A stretch of DNA of 64,000 nucleotides, from NCBI GenBank assembly GCA_034006265.1, contig JAVETB010000006.1, positions 3,120 through 67,119 on the forward strand. The letters are read 5' to 3'. The position numbers and the translations under genes are program-made. The stretch comes from Syntrophus sp034006265. GTDB lineage: Bacteria > Desulfobacterota > Syntrophia > Syntrophales > Syntrophaceae. Below, piece by piece: positions 17,173 to 27,230 of the stretch (positions within the stretch are counted from its first letter, which is position 1; every line of letters starts with the position of its first letter). The notes under the pieces were generated by a model. It was not told the DNA's origin. It saw only the letters and a program-made list of their open reading frames with translations, and searched no databases.

Positions 17173-19749
17173 CTATTTTTTTCTCAGTATCTCCCGCAAT
17201 ATGACGGCCAGGGCATGCAGCGAAAAGGGTTTCTGAATGAAATTCAAGGATTTGTCCAACACGCCTTGCTGGGCAATCACATCGGCCGGATAGCCCGACA
17301 TGAACAGGCATTTCACCCTCGGGTACATTGAAAGAAGGCTCCTGGAAAGCTCCAGCCCGTTCATCCTGGGCATAACCACGTCGGTCAGGAGTAGATGGAT
17401 CTCGCCGGGATGCTCTCCGGCAATACGGAGGGCGTTATCCGGACAGGAGGAAGCCAGCGTGGTATAACCCAGTTCCTGGAGCATCATGATGTTCATCTTC
17501 AGGATCGCCTCTTCGTCCTCAACCACCAGAATGGTCTCATGACCCCGGGGCGGCGCTTCCGGGCCCTCCTCCAGCAACCCTTCGAGTCTGCCTTTATACC
17601 GGGGCAGGTAGATCTTGAAGTTGGATCCACAACCCTCCTCGCTGTCTACGTCGATGAACCCGTCATTCTGTTTTACGATGCCGTAGACTGTGGCAAGCCC
17701 CAGACCCGTGCCTTTTCCCGACTCCTTGGTGGTGAAGAACGGTTCGAACAGGTTCTCCAGAATCTCCCCGCTCATGCCGAAACCGTCGTCACTCACGGCC
17801 AGCAGAGCGTAGTCGCCGGGGACGCAATCCGGATGGCGGGCGCGACAGGGTTCGCCGAGGGTAACGTTTTCCGTTTTAATGGTGATTTTGCCGATGCCGG
17901 CGATGGCATCCCTGGCGTTGACGCACAGATTGGCCAATATCTGGTCGATCTGGGAGGGATCCATGTTAACCGGCCACAGGCCATTGCCCGGCTGCCAGAT
18001 GAGATCGATGTCTTCGCCGATGAGGCGCCGCAGAAATTTCAGCATGCTTTCAAGGGTTTCGTTCAAATCGAGCACCTTCGGGACGATCGTTTGTTTGCGG
18101 GCAAAGGCCAGAAGCTGACGGGTCAGGTTTGCGGAGCGTTCGGCCGCCTTTCGGATTTGCTGCAGGCTGGCAACGACAGGGTGAGCCGGATCCACCTTAC
18201 TGAAGGCCAGATCCGTGTAACCGATGATGACCCCCAGCATGTTGTTGAAGTCGTGGGCGACGCCGCCGGCCAGTCTGCCGATGGATTCCATCTTCTGGGC
18301 CTGGGCGAACTGTGTCCGCAGCTTATCCTGCTCTTCTTCGGCCCGTTTGCGCTCGGTGATGTCTTCCGATATGCCGAGGAGGTAAGCGGGTTTCCCGTTT
18401 CTGTCGGGGATAGGAATCTTTTTGGTGTGCAGGATTCTTGTCCCCGACTTCGATTCAATGGACTCCTCGGGGATGTCGTACAGCTGCCCGCTCTCCAGCA
18501 CCTCCCTGTCCTTTTTAAGAAAAAAATCCGCCTGCTCCCTTGGGAAGAAGTCGTAATCGCTCTTGCCGATCAGCTCCTCCCTCCTGTATCCAAGAAGATG
18601 TTCGCCGGCCCTGTTAAACCGGATGAATTTCAATTCACTGGAATCCTTGATAAAAATCATGTTGGGAATGTTCTCGATGATCGATGACAGGAACTCTTCC
18701 CTTTCCTTGAGCATCTCCTCGGCCCGCTTGTGTTCCGTGACGTCTTCCAGGGTCTCCACGGCGCCGAGAATATTTCCATTGGAATCCTTTATGGTTGACG
18801 CCGTAAAATAGAGCCACTTCCCTCCATCCCCGATCTCCGGGAAAAAGTCCGTCCCCTCGTAAGCGCCATCCACGAGCACCGATTTCGCGTACTTCCCTTC
18901 ATAGAGCAGCGGGATTTTCTCCACAGCCCGGTCTATAAGCAGATCGGCCATCGTGGGTCGTTTCTTTCCGTAGAAAGGGACGGACTGGCCATCCGTGCCC
19001 ACCATCTCCTCGGCCCTGACCCCGCTGTATTTCTCAAGGGCCTTATTCCACATCACGACCCTGTGATCCCTTCCGATTACAAATTGAGGGATTGGTGAAC
19101 CGTCAAGAATGCTCCGCAAGAGGTTCTCGCTGGTGCGAAGAGCCTCTTCCGTGCGCTTGCTCTCGGTGATGTCGCGAAGGGATTCGATGGCGCCGATGAC
19201 ATTTCCGGAAGCGTCCCGCAATTTAGAGGCGGTTCCGGACAGATAGGCACCCTTTCCGCCATAGGCGCTTGGCACGTAGGCCTCGGCGTACAGGATGGCA
19301 CCGCCCTTCCTGGAGACATAGGTATAATGATCTTTCTCATAATCATCATCCGGCAGCAGGGCGAGATCGATTAGAAGCGGTCTGGCCCTGCCGTAAAAGG
19401 GAATGGCGTATTCATACCTTTCCCTGCCGATCATCTCCCCCTTGGAAACCTGGGTCAACTGCTCCATGGATCTGTTCCACGCGATGACCTTCCCGCTGCG
19501 ATCAATCGCAAAGATGGCGTCCGGTAGGGCATCAATGATTTCGTCTAGCGTCTTGTAGGAATTCCCGAGTGTTTCATCGGCGTTTCTCCGCTTTGCACGC
19601 TCGATCAGCTGATGAATCGAAACAACGAGGCTATCGATTCCATCCTCTCCATTGGTTGAGAACAGGGGAGAGGAAACATCATCCTCCAGGGCTTCCCGGA
19701 CCATGTCCCTTATTCTGTGAATGCGATTCCGTTTTTGCGTTTCAGTCAT
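17173..19749 (-). CDS. hybrid histidine kinase, 3 PAS + kinase + receiver
   Basis: This cytoplasmic (no membrane segment) sensor kinase has 858 residues. PAS domains lie at about 68-195, 205-340 and 350-468. The dimerisation domain carries phospho-acceptor His499 in GGVAHDFNN. The ATPase domain spans ~590-717 (NLCVNARDA, DDGFGMS, GTGLGLATVYGIV). A C-terminal receiver at ~738-855 has Asp790 in LLTDVVMPRMNG. No output domain is fused, so phosphate must go to a separate regulator or the receiver is self-regulatory. ATG 19749 follows AGAGGCAGAG; a TTG 96 bp upstream is less likely. The ligand is unknown. Confidence 0.88.
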   Translation of the reverse strand: MTETQKRNRIHRIRDMVREALEDDVSSPLFSTNGEDGIDSLVVSIHQLIERAKRRNADETLGNSYKTLDEIIDALPDAIFAIDRSGKVIAWNRSMEQLTQVSKGEMIGRERYEYAIPFYGRARPLLIDLALLPDDDYEKDHYTYVSRKGGAILYAEAYVPSAYGGKGAYLSGTASKLRDASGNVIGAIESLRDITESKRTEEALRTSENLLRSILDGSPIPQFVIGRDHRVVMWNKALEKYSGVRAEEMVGTDGQSVPFYGKKRPTMADLLIDRAVEKIPLLYEGKYAKSVLVDGAYEGTDFFPEIGDGGKWLYFTASTIKDSNGNILGAVETLEDVTEHKRAEEMLKEREEFLSSIIENIPNMIFIKDSSELKFIRFNRAGEHLLGYRREELIGKSDYDFFPREQADFFLKKDREVLESGQLYDIPEESIESKSGTRILHTKKIPIPDRNGKPAYLLGISEDITERKRAEEEQDKLRTQFAQAQKMESIGRLAGGVAHDFNNMLGVIIGYTDLAFSKVDPAHPVVASLQQIRKAAERSANLTRQLLAFARKQTIVPKVLDLNETLESMLKFLRRLIGEDIDLIWQPGNGLWPVNMDPSQIDQILANLCVNARDAIAGIGKITIKTENVTLGEPCRARHPDCVPGDYALLAVSDDGFGMSGEILENLFEPFFTTKESGKGTGLGLATVYGIVKQNDGFIDVDSEEGCGSNFKIYLPRYKGRLEGLLEEGPEAPPRGHETILVVEDEEAILKMNIMMLQELGYTTLASSCPDNALRIAGEHPGEIHLLLTDVVMPRMNGLELSRSLLSMYPRVKCLFMSGYPADVIAQQGVLDKSLNFIQKPFSLHALAVILREILRKK

Positions 19750-19881
19750 CTCTGCCTCTCTCGTGGTGTCGATAGGGATGATCGAATCTGGATTTCCGGG
19801 AAAATCCGCACTCAACGAAGGATCTTTGCTCAGTGGGACCGTCAAGGGTGAAGCCGGCGGATATCCTTACATGCTGTCCCG

Positions 19882-22638
19882 TCAGGTACGGTCCAGTTCC
19901 TGACGGAGCATCCTCATCAAATCAAGGCTCTTGAAAGGCTTCTGGATGAGCTTGAGTCCATGGTCAAGAATAAAGTTCGTGTGCACGGCATCTTCGCTGT
20001 ATCCGCTCATGAAAAGGCAGCCGATTTCGGGGTTGATGGTGCGGATCTCGTCATAGACGGTGCGTCCGCCCTTGCGGGGCATCACGACATCCAGCAGCAG
20101 AAGGTCGATCTCCCGGCTGTGCTCCTGGTAGATGCGCAGTGCGTCCTCGCCGTCGACGGCGGCCAGGACACGATATCCGGCCATCTTGAGCATCTCGGTC
20201 GTCAAAAAACGAAGCGGTTCGTCGTCTTCCGCCATGAGAATGGTTTCATGGCCTCCCGGGGAGGGGACCTGTTCTTCCTCGAGGATTTCTTCATCCGTGC
20301 TTTCGGTGACCGGAAGGTAGACATTGAAGCGGGAGCCTTTCCCCGTTTCGCTGTAAACTTGGATCATGCCGTCGTGCTGCCGCACGACGCCGTAAACGGT
20401 AGCCAGGCCGAGACCTGTTCCATGCGTCTTTTCCTTGGTCGTAAAAAAGGGCTCGAAGATCTTTTCCTGCGTTTCCCCGTCGATGCCGCAGCCTGAATCC
20501 GTGATGCTCAAGAGGACGTACCGGCCCGGTTTCGCCCAATCATGGTGAACGCAATAGTCTTCATCAAGCCAGACGTTTTGAGTTTCAATGGATAGGCGGC
20601 CTCCATCAGGCATGGCATCCCGGGCGTTGACGCAGAGATTGATAAGCACCTGTTCGATCTGGCTCCGGTCGGCGTTCACCTTCCATAGAGCATGGCCGGG
20701 AAGAATGCTCAGTTCGATGTTTTCGCTGATCAGGCGACGGAGCATCTTCATCAGATCGTCGACAACATGGTTCAAGTCCAGGGGGCCGAGCTGGAGCACC
20801 TGCCGCCTGCTGAAGGCGAGCAGCTGGCGGGTCAGAGCAGCCGCTCGCTCGCCGGCCTTTTCCACCTCCTTCAATTTTCCGTAGTGCTTATCGTCCTGTC
20901 CCATGGAGAAGAGCACCATATTGGTGTAGCCCAGGATGGCCTGGAGGATGTTGTTGAAGTCGTGGGCGACCCCGCCGGCGAGCTGGCCGATGGCCTCCAT
21001 TTTCTGGGCCTGGCGCAGTTGCTCTTCCAGGGCTTTGCGCGCCGTGATGTCCTGGACAATGACCATGGATCCTCCGGAAGCGTCCCTGCCGTCGAGATAC
21101 GATCGGCTCAGGAGAACCCGGATTTCCTCTCCGTCCTTCCGCTTCATCCTCACCTCTTTTGTCGCGTTGTGTGATGATGAATAAAGGGCCTCTCCACCGG
21201 CCCGGCATTCGTCGTCACTGAAGTAGAGGAAGTTCGTCCTGCGGCCGACCATCTCTTCGGGCCGGTACCCGAAAGTCTGGAAGCAATGATCGTTGACCCT
21301 GGTCAGGATTCTGTCCTGATCGACAACGCAGATGGCGAGGGGAGCCGCCTGAAACAGGACCCTCCAGAGGGCTTCATTCTGCTTGTGCGCCGTAATATCA
21401 TGAGATGAAGAGATGACGGCTTTGACCTCTCCGGAGGTGTCCCGTTCGGGGATGAGCATCGAGTCCAGCCATGTTCCATCGGGAAGCTGGAACTCCGTGC
21501 GGCTGATCTCCCCGGAGAGAAATGCCTGTTCCGTTGCCTGCTCCATCAGGGAGCACAGCTGCTCGGGGGCTCCCGCTTCTTCAAGGGTTTTCCCGATGAA
21601 GTTCCCGGGGGGGATTCCGGTCTGCTCCTTCACGTTGGGATTGACGTACAGGAGGCGATGACGGCGATCAAAACGCATGATCGTGTCCCGGCTGTTTTCC
21701 ACAACGGCGCGAAACTTTTCTTCGCTTTCCCGGAGCGCCGTCTCCGTGGCTTTGCGCCGGGTGATGTCCCGGACATTGGCCAGTACAACTGGCCGGTTGC
21801 CAAGATCAATCCGCTTGAGGGCGACATCGACATCGAACAGGGAGCCGTCGTTCGGCCGCTTTGCCTTCCATTCAAAGGTGACCGTTTCCCCCTTCATGAC
21901 CCGGTCCCATCGTTCCTTCTGTTCGGCCAGAGAGCTTCCCCCGCAGGAAAAATCGTCGATGATGGTGGAGCGGATCGCCTGTTCTTTCGTGATCTCATAG
22001 AGATCCAGCATTCTCTGGTTGCCTTCCAGGATCCGTCCTTCGAGGTCATGAATGAAAATTGCGTCGTAGGTGTTGTCAAGGATCGTCCGGAGGGCCTGCT
22101 CCGATTTTCTCAAGGCCCGTTCCGCCTTCTTCCGCTCGCTGATATCCCGGGATATGACGAGAATTCCGGTGAGTTTACCTTGCGTGTCCCGGATAAAGGA
22201 AAAATTGGCTTCCATCCAGATCAGGGAGCCATCCTTCCGGAAGGTTTCTATTTCCAGCGTTCTGGTCCTGTCCGGATCAGCGGTCCCTGTTGCTTCCAGC
22301 TTCATCTCTTCCTCGAAAGCAGAGAGAACCCGTTTCAGAGATTCCGGAGTAAGGTCCTGATCGATGGTTCGCTCCAAAGCCTCTTCGACGGTGAACCCAC
22401 GGATTCGAAACACGGAGGGGCTCATATAAACGCAACGCTGATTCAAATCCAGGATGCGGATGATGTCCGCGGTATTTCCCATGATGAAGCGATATTTCGC
22501 CTCGATTTCCCTGAGAGAGTCATCCATGTGCTGATGCTCTGCCTTGTAACGCTCCAACTCTTGAATATGTTGCTTCAGCGAGGAGATTTCATCGAGGAGT
22601 TCCTGATGTCCCCTGTTTTTTGTGTCCGTGTGCCCCAT
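19882..22638 (-). CDS. hybrid histidine kinase, 4 PAS + kinase + receiver
   Basis: This is a soluble sensor kinase of 918 residues. An N-terminal coiled coil (HQELLDEISSLKQHIQELE) precedes PAS domains at about 45-170, 175-297, 305-418 and 422-535. The acceptor is His559 (GGVAHDFNN), followed by the ATPase domain at ~655-778 (NLCVNARDAMPDGG, GTGLGLATVYGVV). The receiver at ~798-915 has Asp850 in LLLLDVVMPRKGG. The kinase core closely resembles that of its two neighbours, suggesting duplication with PAS shuffling. No cognate response regulator is adjacent. The signal is unknown. Confidence 0.88.
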   Translation of the reverse strand: MGHTDTKNRGHQELLDEISSLKQHIQELERYKAEHQHMDDSLREIEAKYRFIMGNTADIIRILDLNQRCVYMSPSVFRIRGFTVEEALERTIDQDLTPESLKRVLSAFEEEMKLEATGTADPDRTRTLEIETFRKDGSLIWMEANFSFIRDTQGKLTGILVISRDISERKKAERALRKSEQALRTILDNTYDAIFIHDLEGRILEGNQRMLDLYEITKEQAIRSTIIDDFSCGGSSLAEQKERWDRVMKGETVTFEWKAKRPNDGSLFDVDVALKRIDLGNRPVVLANVRDITRRKATETALRESEEKFRAVVENSRDTIMRFDRRHRLLYVNPNVKEQTGIPPGNFIGKTLEEAGAPEQLCSLMEQATEQAFLSGEISRTEFQLPDGTWLDSMLIPERDTSGEVKAVISSSHDITAHKQNEALWRVLFQAAPLAICVVDQDRILTRVNDHCFQTFGYRPEEMVGRRTNFLYFSDDECRAGGEALYSSSHNATKEVRMKRKDGEEIRVLLSRSYLDGRDASGGSMVIVQDITARKALEEQLRQAQKMEAIGQLAGGVAHDFNNILQAILGYTNMVLFSMGQDDKHYGKLKEVEKAGERAAALTRQLLAFSRRQVLQLGPLDLNHVVDDLMKMLRRLISENIELSILPGHALWKVNADRSQIEQVLINLCVNARDAMPDGGRLSIETQNVWLDEDYCVHHDWAKPGRYVLLSITDSGCGIDGETQEKIFEPFFTTKEKTHGTGLGLATVYGVVRQHDGMIQVYSETGKGSRFNVYLPVTESTDEEILEEEQVPSPGGHETILMAEDDEPLRFLTTEMLKMAGYRVLAAVDGEDALRIYQEHSREIDLLLLDVVMPRKGGRTVYDEIRTINPEIGCLFMSGYSEDAVHTNFILDHGLKLIQKPFKSLDLMRMLRQELDRT

Positions 22639-23004
22639 CAGATCGGTTTTCTCCCGTATCGGATCTCAAATGGATGACCGTAAAAAGAAAAAAGGTCCAT
22701 GATATAAGGAAATAAAAGACAAAAAATTCTATCACTTTTGTCAGAAGATGAACAGATTTTATTACCATGAACAGCAAGAAACGTTCCCGTTTTCCTGTCA
22801 TGTTGAGCTCGATGCGGAATTTCCATGAGAAGGTTCAGGGGTGGTTTTTCTGAGATTGCCTTGACAGGAGGGGAGCATTTTAATTATGGTTCAGATCATC
22901 ACGATATCCTTTCAAAGGCGACGGATCCAGATCAGGCTCAGAATCTTCTTGCAGACGATCGCACAGGACGACCGGATCTATCACAGCTGGAGGCGGAGGG
23001 AACC
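22639..23004. other. 366-bp divergent intergenic region
   Basis: This lies between the kinase gene (-) and the unknown gene (+). An open frame from 22825 runs into the plus gene, but its first 60 codons look non-coding and contain the promoter candidate. A stretch at 22680-22750 is A/T-rich. I found no convincing minus-strand promoter. Confidence 0.4.
22861..22890 (+). promoter_or_regulatory. candidate promoter for the 397-residue protein gene
   Basis: TTGACA (22861-22866) and TATGGT (22885-22890) have an 18-bp spacer. Its position supports ATG 23005 as the start. Confidence 0.4.
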
Positions 23005-24198
23005 ATGTTTCTAAGCGGGTTTGTACATCGGGTAGAGCTGTTTCAGATTGCCGAACGGTGGTTCCGGGAAAAGCTGGAATCCAGCGATGCCCGGCGCCTC
23101 ACGGAAATCCTCATTGCCGACGGGTTCATCCTGGGCGAGACGCTGCAGGACCTTACCCGCTTTCTCGTTCACGAGCTTCATCCGCAGACCGCAGCCTGCA
23201 CGGGACATCCCATTTCTTTCAAGGGGCAGCTCCGAAACGCCCTCCTCTGCTTTCAGGGGGACCTAACCCCGCGTGTCCGTGAACTGCTTTCGACATACCA
23301 GCGGAATCCGGATTTTTTCTACCGGGATGCCCCCATAAACGGCGTCATGTATTTGGGCGGTTCGGGGGAGCTTCTTGCCGCCTGTCGCATCAAGCGCCCC
23401 CGCCGCGTGGCGGAGAAGGCCAATCGCCGAATCGCGTCATGGCTCTTCAGCATCGTGCAGTCCGAAGCCGAGAAGCTGGCGGGGGAACGGGCCATCCGGA
23501 TGGGGGTTCCCCTCAGCCTGCTGCTGACCCCTGAAGAGGAAATGGTGGAGGAATTCGCCCTGGCGGAGGAGATCATCTCTCGAAAGTTCATCTCCGGAGA
23601 AATTTCCTTTGACCCGGAATTTCTCACCATTAACGATGTCGGCGGCATCAAGATGATCGGGACGCCGGAAGAGCTGCTGATGATCGAGGAGTTTCTCTCG
23701 CAGCGCCGGAATTGCAGGATCGTTGAAAGGGAATCCCTTCAGGGCCTTTACAACGCCGTCAACCTGATTGTGGAGATTCCCTGGAATCGGGAAGAGGTCT
23801 GCAGACGCTACGAAAAGAAACGCTGGTGGGAGCACGTCGGAAATCGCGGGCTTTCGGAGGCTTACCTGAGGCGGGGCCTGTCATGTTTGCTAGGGAATGC
23901 CGACAATTCCATCAAGATCGAGGTCATCTTGACCACCTTTCCCGACCTGGTCGAATCGGAACTGGGAAATTCCATCCACGAAAAGCGGATCATCGCCCAG
24001 CGGGACAATAAGGATTACAAGGGGAATATCCCCCTCAACATCGAATTCCTGGTGGAGTATCTCTTTGCCGTGGGGTTCAGCCCGAGAATCGAGGTGGATT
24101 CCATTCCCATTCACCTCTGGGGCCGTTATCTCCCCGACACTCTTTTTTCCCACATCCGCAGGCTACACAATATGCCTCCCCAGGATCTGTTTTATTGA
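23005..24198 (+). CDS. uncharacterised cytoplasmic protein
   Basis: This is a 397-residue soluble protein with no signal peptide or membrane helix. I do not recognise the family. Visible segments are VMYLGGSGELLAACRIKRPRR, FLTINDVGGIKMIGTPEE, LYNAVNLIVEIPWNREEV and IEVILTTFPDLVESELG. INDVGGIKMIG followed by a V-E-V-like strand is faintly reminiscent of RelA/SpoT-type nucleotidyltransferase folds, but that is speculation. ATG 23005 follows GGAGGCGGAGGG. It is surrounded by sensor kinases and its stop overlaps the convergent kinase gene by 7 bp. A link to those kinases is possible but unproven. Confidence 0.6.
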   Translation: MFLSGFVHRVELFQIAERWFREKLESSDARRLTEILIADGFILGETLQDLTRFLVHELHPQTAACTGHPISFKGQLRNALLCFQGDLTPRVRELLSTYQRNPDFFYRDAPINGVMYLGGSGELLAACRIKRPRRVAEKANRRIASWLFSIVQSEAEKLAGERAIRMGVPLSLLLTPEEEMVEEFALAEEIISRKFISGEISFDPEFLTINDVGGIKMIGTPEELLMIEEFLSQRRNCRIVERESLQGLYNAVNLIVEIPWNREEVCRRYEKKRWWEHVGNRGLSEAYLRRGLSCLLGNADNSIKIEVILTTFPDLVESELGNSIHEKRIIAQRDNKDYKGNIPLNIEFLVEYLFAVGFSPRIEVDSIPIHLWGRYLPDTLFSHIRRLHNMPPQDLFY

Positions 24199-27100
24199 GA
24201 CCGGTTCCTGGAATGGGGAATGTCCTCAGGCGGGAAGTTTGTGCTCTCCCCATCGGCGGCCTTCTGCGCCCCCTGGTCCCTCGGCGCATCCGGAGCCGTG
24301 TCTCTGCCGCGGCTTCGGTATGGCGCATCCAGGACCTTCCGGACCTTTCCGGAAAGGCCTTCGATGTTGAACGGCTTCTGGATAAATCCGCTGCATCCAC
24401 GGTCCATAATCGACTGCGCCTGACCGTCGAGGCTGTAGCCGCTGCTGAGCATGACTTTTGCGTCAGGGTACAGTTCCCGGATGCAGTCGAAGGTTTCGCC
24501 CCCTGACAGTTCAGGCATGATCATATCGAGAATGACCAGGTCGATGTCGTTTTTCCTTTCCCGGTAAATGGCGATGGCCTCCTGCCCGCTTGATGCCTCA
24601 TGGACCGTATACCCAAGAAATTCGAGCATGGTTTTGCTTACGGCAAGGATAGTGGGTTCATCGTCGACCAGAAGGATCGTTTCGCTGCCTCTGAGCATAT
24701 CCAATTCAGGAGGCTTCTCTTCCGGGACTTTTTCCCCTGATGCGGGGAGATAGAGGGTGAAGGCCGTACCCTGTACCGGTTTACTTTCAACAAAAATAAA
24801 GCCGCCATGTCCCTTGATAATCCCGTAAACCATGGCGAGCCCCAATCCGGATCCCCTTCCCATCTTCTTCGTGGTAAAGAAGGGCTCAAAGATCCGTTTG
24901 CTTGTTTCTTCGTCCATGCCGATCCCCGTGTCGGCCACGCGGATCATGACGTAATGGCCCAGGGGCATGGCGTGAGGCATCACGTCATCTTCGCCGATCG
25001 TCATATTCCTCGTTTCGAGGAGGAGTTTCCCCCCGGCCGGCATGGCATGCCAGGCGTTGACGTAGAGATTAAGAAGGGCCTGTTCGATCTGGCCGCGATC
25101 AACCTCAACGCTCCAGAGATTCCTGCCGAATTTTCTCGTTATGGTGAGTTCCTTCCTCGTTCGGCCGAACAGGGAAGAGCTCTTCTTGATGAGCCTGTTC
25201 ATGTCGACGGGCTGTATTTCATACCGGCCGCCCCGGGCAAAGCCCAGGAGCTGCCGGGTAAGGCCGGAGGCGCTTTGAACCTGTTCATCGATGTGCTTTA
25301 AATATTCGTGATGGGGATAATGGGGATCGATCTCCTGAAGAAGCAGAGAAACGTATCCCTCGATCCCCATGAGGATGTTGTTGAAATCGTGCGCGACGCC
25401 GCCGGCCAGAGTGCCGATGGCCTCCATCTTCTGTGCCTGGATCAGTTGAGATTCCAGGCGTTTCTGGTCTGTGATGTCGCGCATGCTGACGATGGCCCCG
25501 GTGACGTCTCCCTTTTCGTTGCGAAGCAGACTCGCCTTGCCCCGCATCAGCCGGCCCGGCCTGCGCACGAAGGGCATCTCTTCTTCGACATAGACGGTAT
25601 CGCCATCCTTTTTGATGAAGGAATATTTTCCGGCAATTTCGTCATCCCACGAAAGGAGCAGGTCGATGGAGATCGGGCGCCGCTCGCCGTAGAGGGGAAT
25701 GGCATATTCATAGTTTCCCCTGCCGACCATCTCTTCCGCGGAAAAGCCGGTCAGCTCTTCGAGCGCCCTGTTCCAGGAAATGACTTTCCCGTCAAGGTCG
25801 ATCGCAAAGGTGGCGTCGGGAAGAAACTCGATGATGCTGGCAAGGCGGCTTTCCGAGGATTTCAGCGCCTCTTCGGATCTCTTCCGCTCGATGAGCCGCC
25901 ACATTCCCTCCATGAGCAGAGTGAGCTGCTGAACATCCGTTTCATGGTAGTTATCCCTTTTGTTTCCTACACCGGCGACCAGCACGATGCGGGATTCAAC
26001 GAACACGGGAACGTTCATGTGCCGGAGAATCTCAACGTGACCGGCGGGGCAGCCTTTTTTCCAAGGATTGGGCGAAGAGTAATCGTTTGTAATGATCGGT
26101 TTTCTCTGCCGAATCGCTTCCCCCCAGAGGCCGGTGGCGACCACGGGATAGTGGATCGGCTTCCGTTCCGTTGCACATTGAGCCATGGCGGATCGGGACC
26201 AGGAGTGCATCGTCAGGATGCTCTCGTTCTCGTTCACAAAGGCCAGGTAACCGATGGCGCTCCCCGTCAGTTCGACGGCTTTTTCCAGGGCAAAATCCGT
26301 TATTTCATGGAGGGAGGCGCTCGTCATTGAATTGAGCTGCAGCAGCGCCTCCGTTCGTTCGGCATTGAGCTTCATTTCCACCTCGGCCCGCTTGCGGTCG
26401 GTGATGTCCGTGGAGATGCCGCACAGTCCGTAGATGCTTCCGTCACCGTCCCTGAGGGGAATCTTCACCGCCCAATACGTCCGTGGCACCTCGTCAGACG
26501 AAGCGACAGCAATCTCTTCGCCGGTAACGGTTTCTCCGTGCTCGATGACAAGGCGGTCGCTTCTTTTGATTTCCTCCACGGATGAAGCGGAGAAAAAGCT
26601 TGCATCGTCATTGCCGATGATTTCCTGTTCGTTACGGCCGAAGAGCCGGCATACCTTGCTGTTCACATAAGTATAACGATACTGCATATCTTTGAGATAA
26701 ATATAGGCGCCGATATTGTTCAGGATCGTATTCCGGAGCTCCTCGCTGTTCTGCAGCTCTTCTTCCGCCCGTTTATGATCGGTGATGTCGCGGACGATGC
26801 CGGCGACCCCGACCATGTCACCGCCCACAATGAGGGGAAATTTATGGGTTTCATAGAATCTATCCCCTACCGGCTCCACGGTGACCACGAGAGCCCGGCT
26901 GCGAACAGCCCGTTGATCACTCTCCCGGCAGAAGCGTGCTGCCTCTTCGGGCATGAGGTCGAAATCGGTCCTGCCCAGGATCTCCTTCTCCCTGCGGCCG
27001 AAGAATCGGGCATTGGCGGCATTGACCAGGAGGTAACGGTATTGAAGGTCTTTCAGAAAGAACAAATCCGGTGCGGTGTCGATGAGGAGGCGCAACTGCT

Positions 27101-27230
27101 GCAGAGAGAATTTCAGGGGGTCCGTTCCCCCTTTTTGCAGATCGGCGGATTGTTCAAGCTCCCGGATCCTCTCCTGCAGGGCGGCGATTTCTTGAAGAAG
27201 TTCCCTGTTCGTTCTTGGTGGGTTGCTCAT
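24192..27230 (-). CDS. hybrid histidine kinase, PAS-PAS-GAF-PAS + kinase + receiver
   Basis: This soluble sensor kinase of 1012 residues starts with a coiled coil (LLQEIAALQERIRELEQ). PAS domains lie at ~43-155 and 160-280, a GAF domain at ~297-448 (with CPAGHVEILRHMNVPVF), and a third PAS at ~455-590. The acceptor is His614 (GGVAHDFNN). The ATPase domain (NLYVNAWHAMPAGG, GSGLGLAMVYGII) and receiver follow, with Asp902 in VILDMIMPELSGG. A ~45-residue polar tail follows. ATG 27230 is preferred; ATG 27275 lacks a ribosome site. A good promoter lies upstream. No partner regulator is adjacent. Confidence 0.87.
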   Translation of the reverse strand: MSNPPRTNRELLQEIAALQERIRELEQSADLQKGGTDPLKFSLQQLRLLIDTAPDLFFLKDLQYRYLLVNAANARFFGRREKEILGRTDFDLMPEEAARFCRESDQRAVRSRALVVTVEPVGDRFYETHKFPLIVGGDMVGVAGIVRDITDHKRAEEELQNSEELRNTILNNIGAYIYLKDMQYRYTYVNSKVCRLFGRNEQEIIGNDDASFFSASSVEEIKRSDRLVIEHGETVTGEEIAVASSDEVPRTYWAVKIPLRDGDGSIYGLCGISTDITDRKRAEVEMKLNAERTEALLQLNSMTSASLHEITDFALEKAVELTGSAIGYLAFVNENESILTMHSWSRSAMAQCATERKPIHYPVVATGLWGEAIRQRKPIITNDYSSPNPWKKGCPAGHVEILRHMNVPVFVESRIVLVAGVGNKRDNYHETDVQQLTLLMEGMWRLIERKRSEEALKSSESRLASIIEFLPDATFAIDLDGKVISWNRALEELTGFSAEEMVGRGNYEYAIPLYGERRPISIDLLLSWDDEIAGKYSFIKKDGDTVYVEEEMPFVRRPGRLMRGKASLLRNEKGDVTGAIVSMRDITDQKRLESQLIQAQKMEAIGTLAGGVAHDFNNILMGIEGYVSLLLQEIDPHYPHHEYLKHIDEQVQSASGLTRQLLGFARGGRYEIQPVDMNRLIKKSSSLFGRTRKELTITRKFGRNLWSVEVDRGQIEQALLNLYVNAWHAMPAGGKLLLETRNMTIGEDDVMPHAMPLGHYVMIRVADTGIGMDEETSKRIFEPFFTTKKMGRGSGLGLAMVYGIIKGHGGFIFVESKPVQGTAFTLYLPASGEKVPEEKPPELDMLRGSETILLVDDEPTILAVSKTMLEFLGYTVHEASSGQEAIAIYRERKNDIDLVILDMIMPELSGGETFDCIRELYPDAKVMLSSGYSLDGQAQSIMDRGCSGFIQKPFNIEGLSGKVRKVLDAPYRSRGRDTAPDAPRDQGAQKAADGESTNFPPEDIPHSRNRSQ

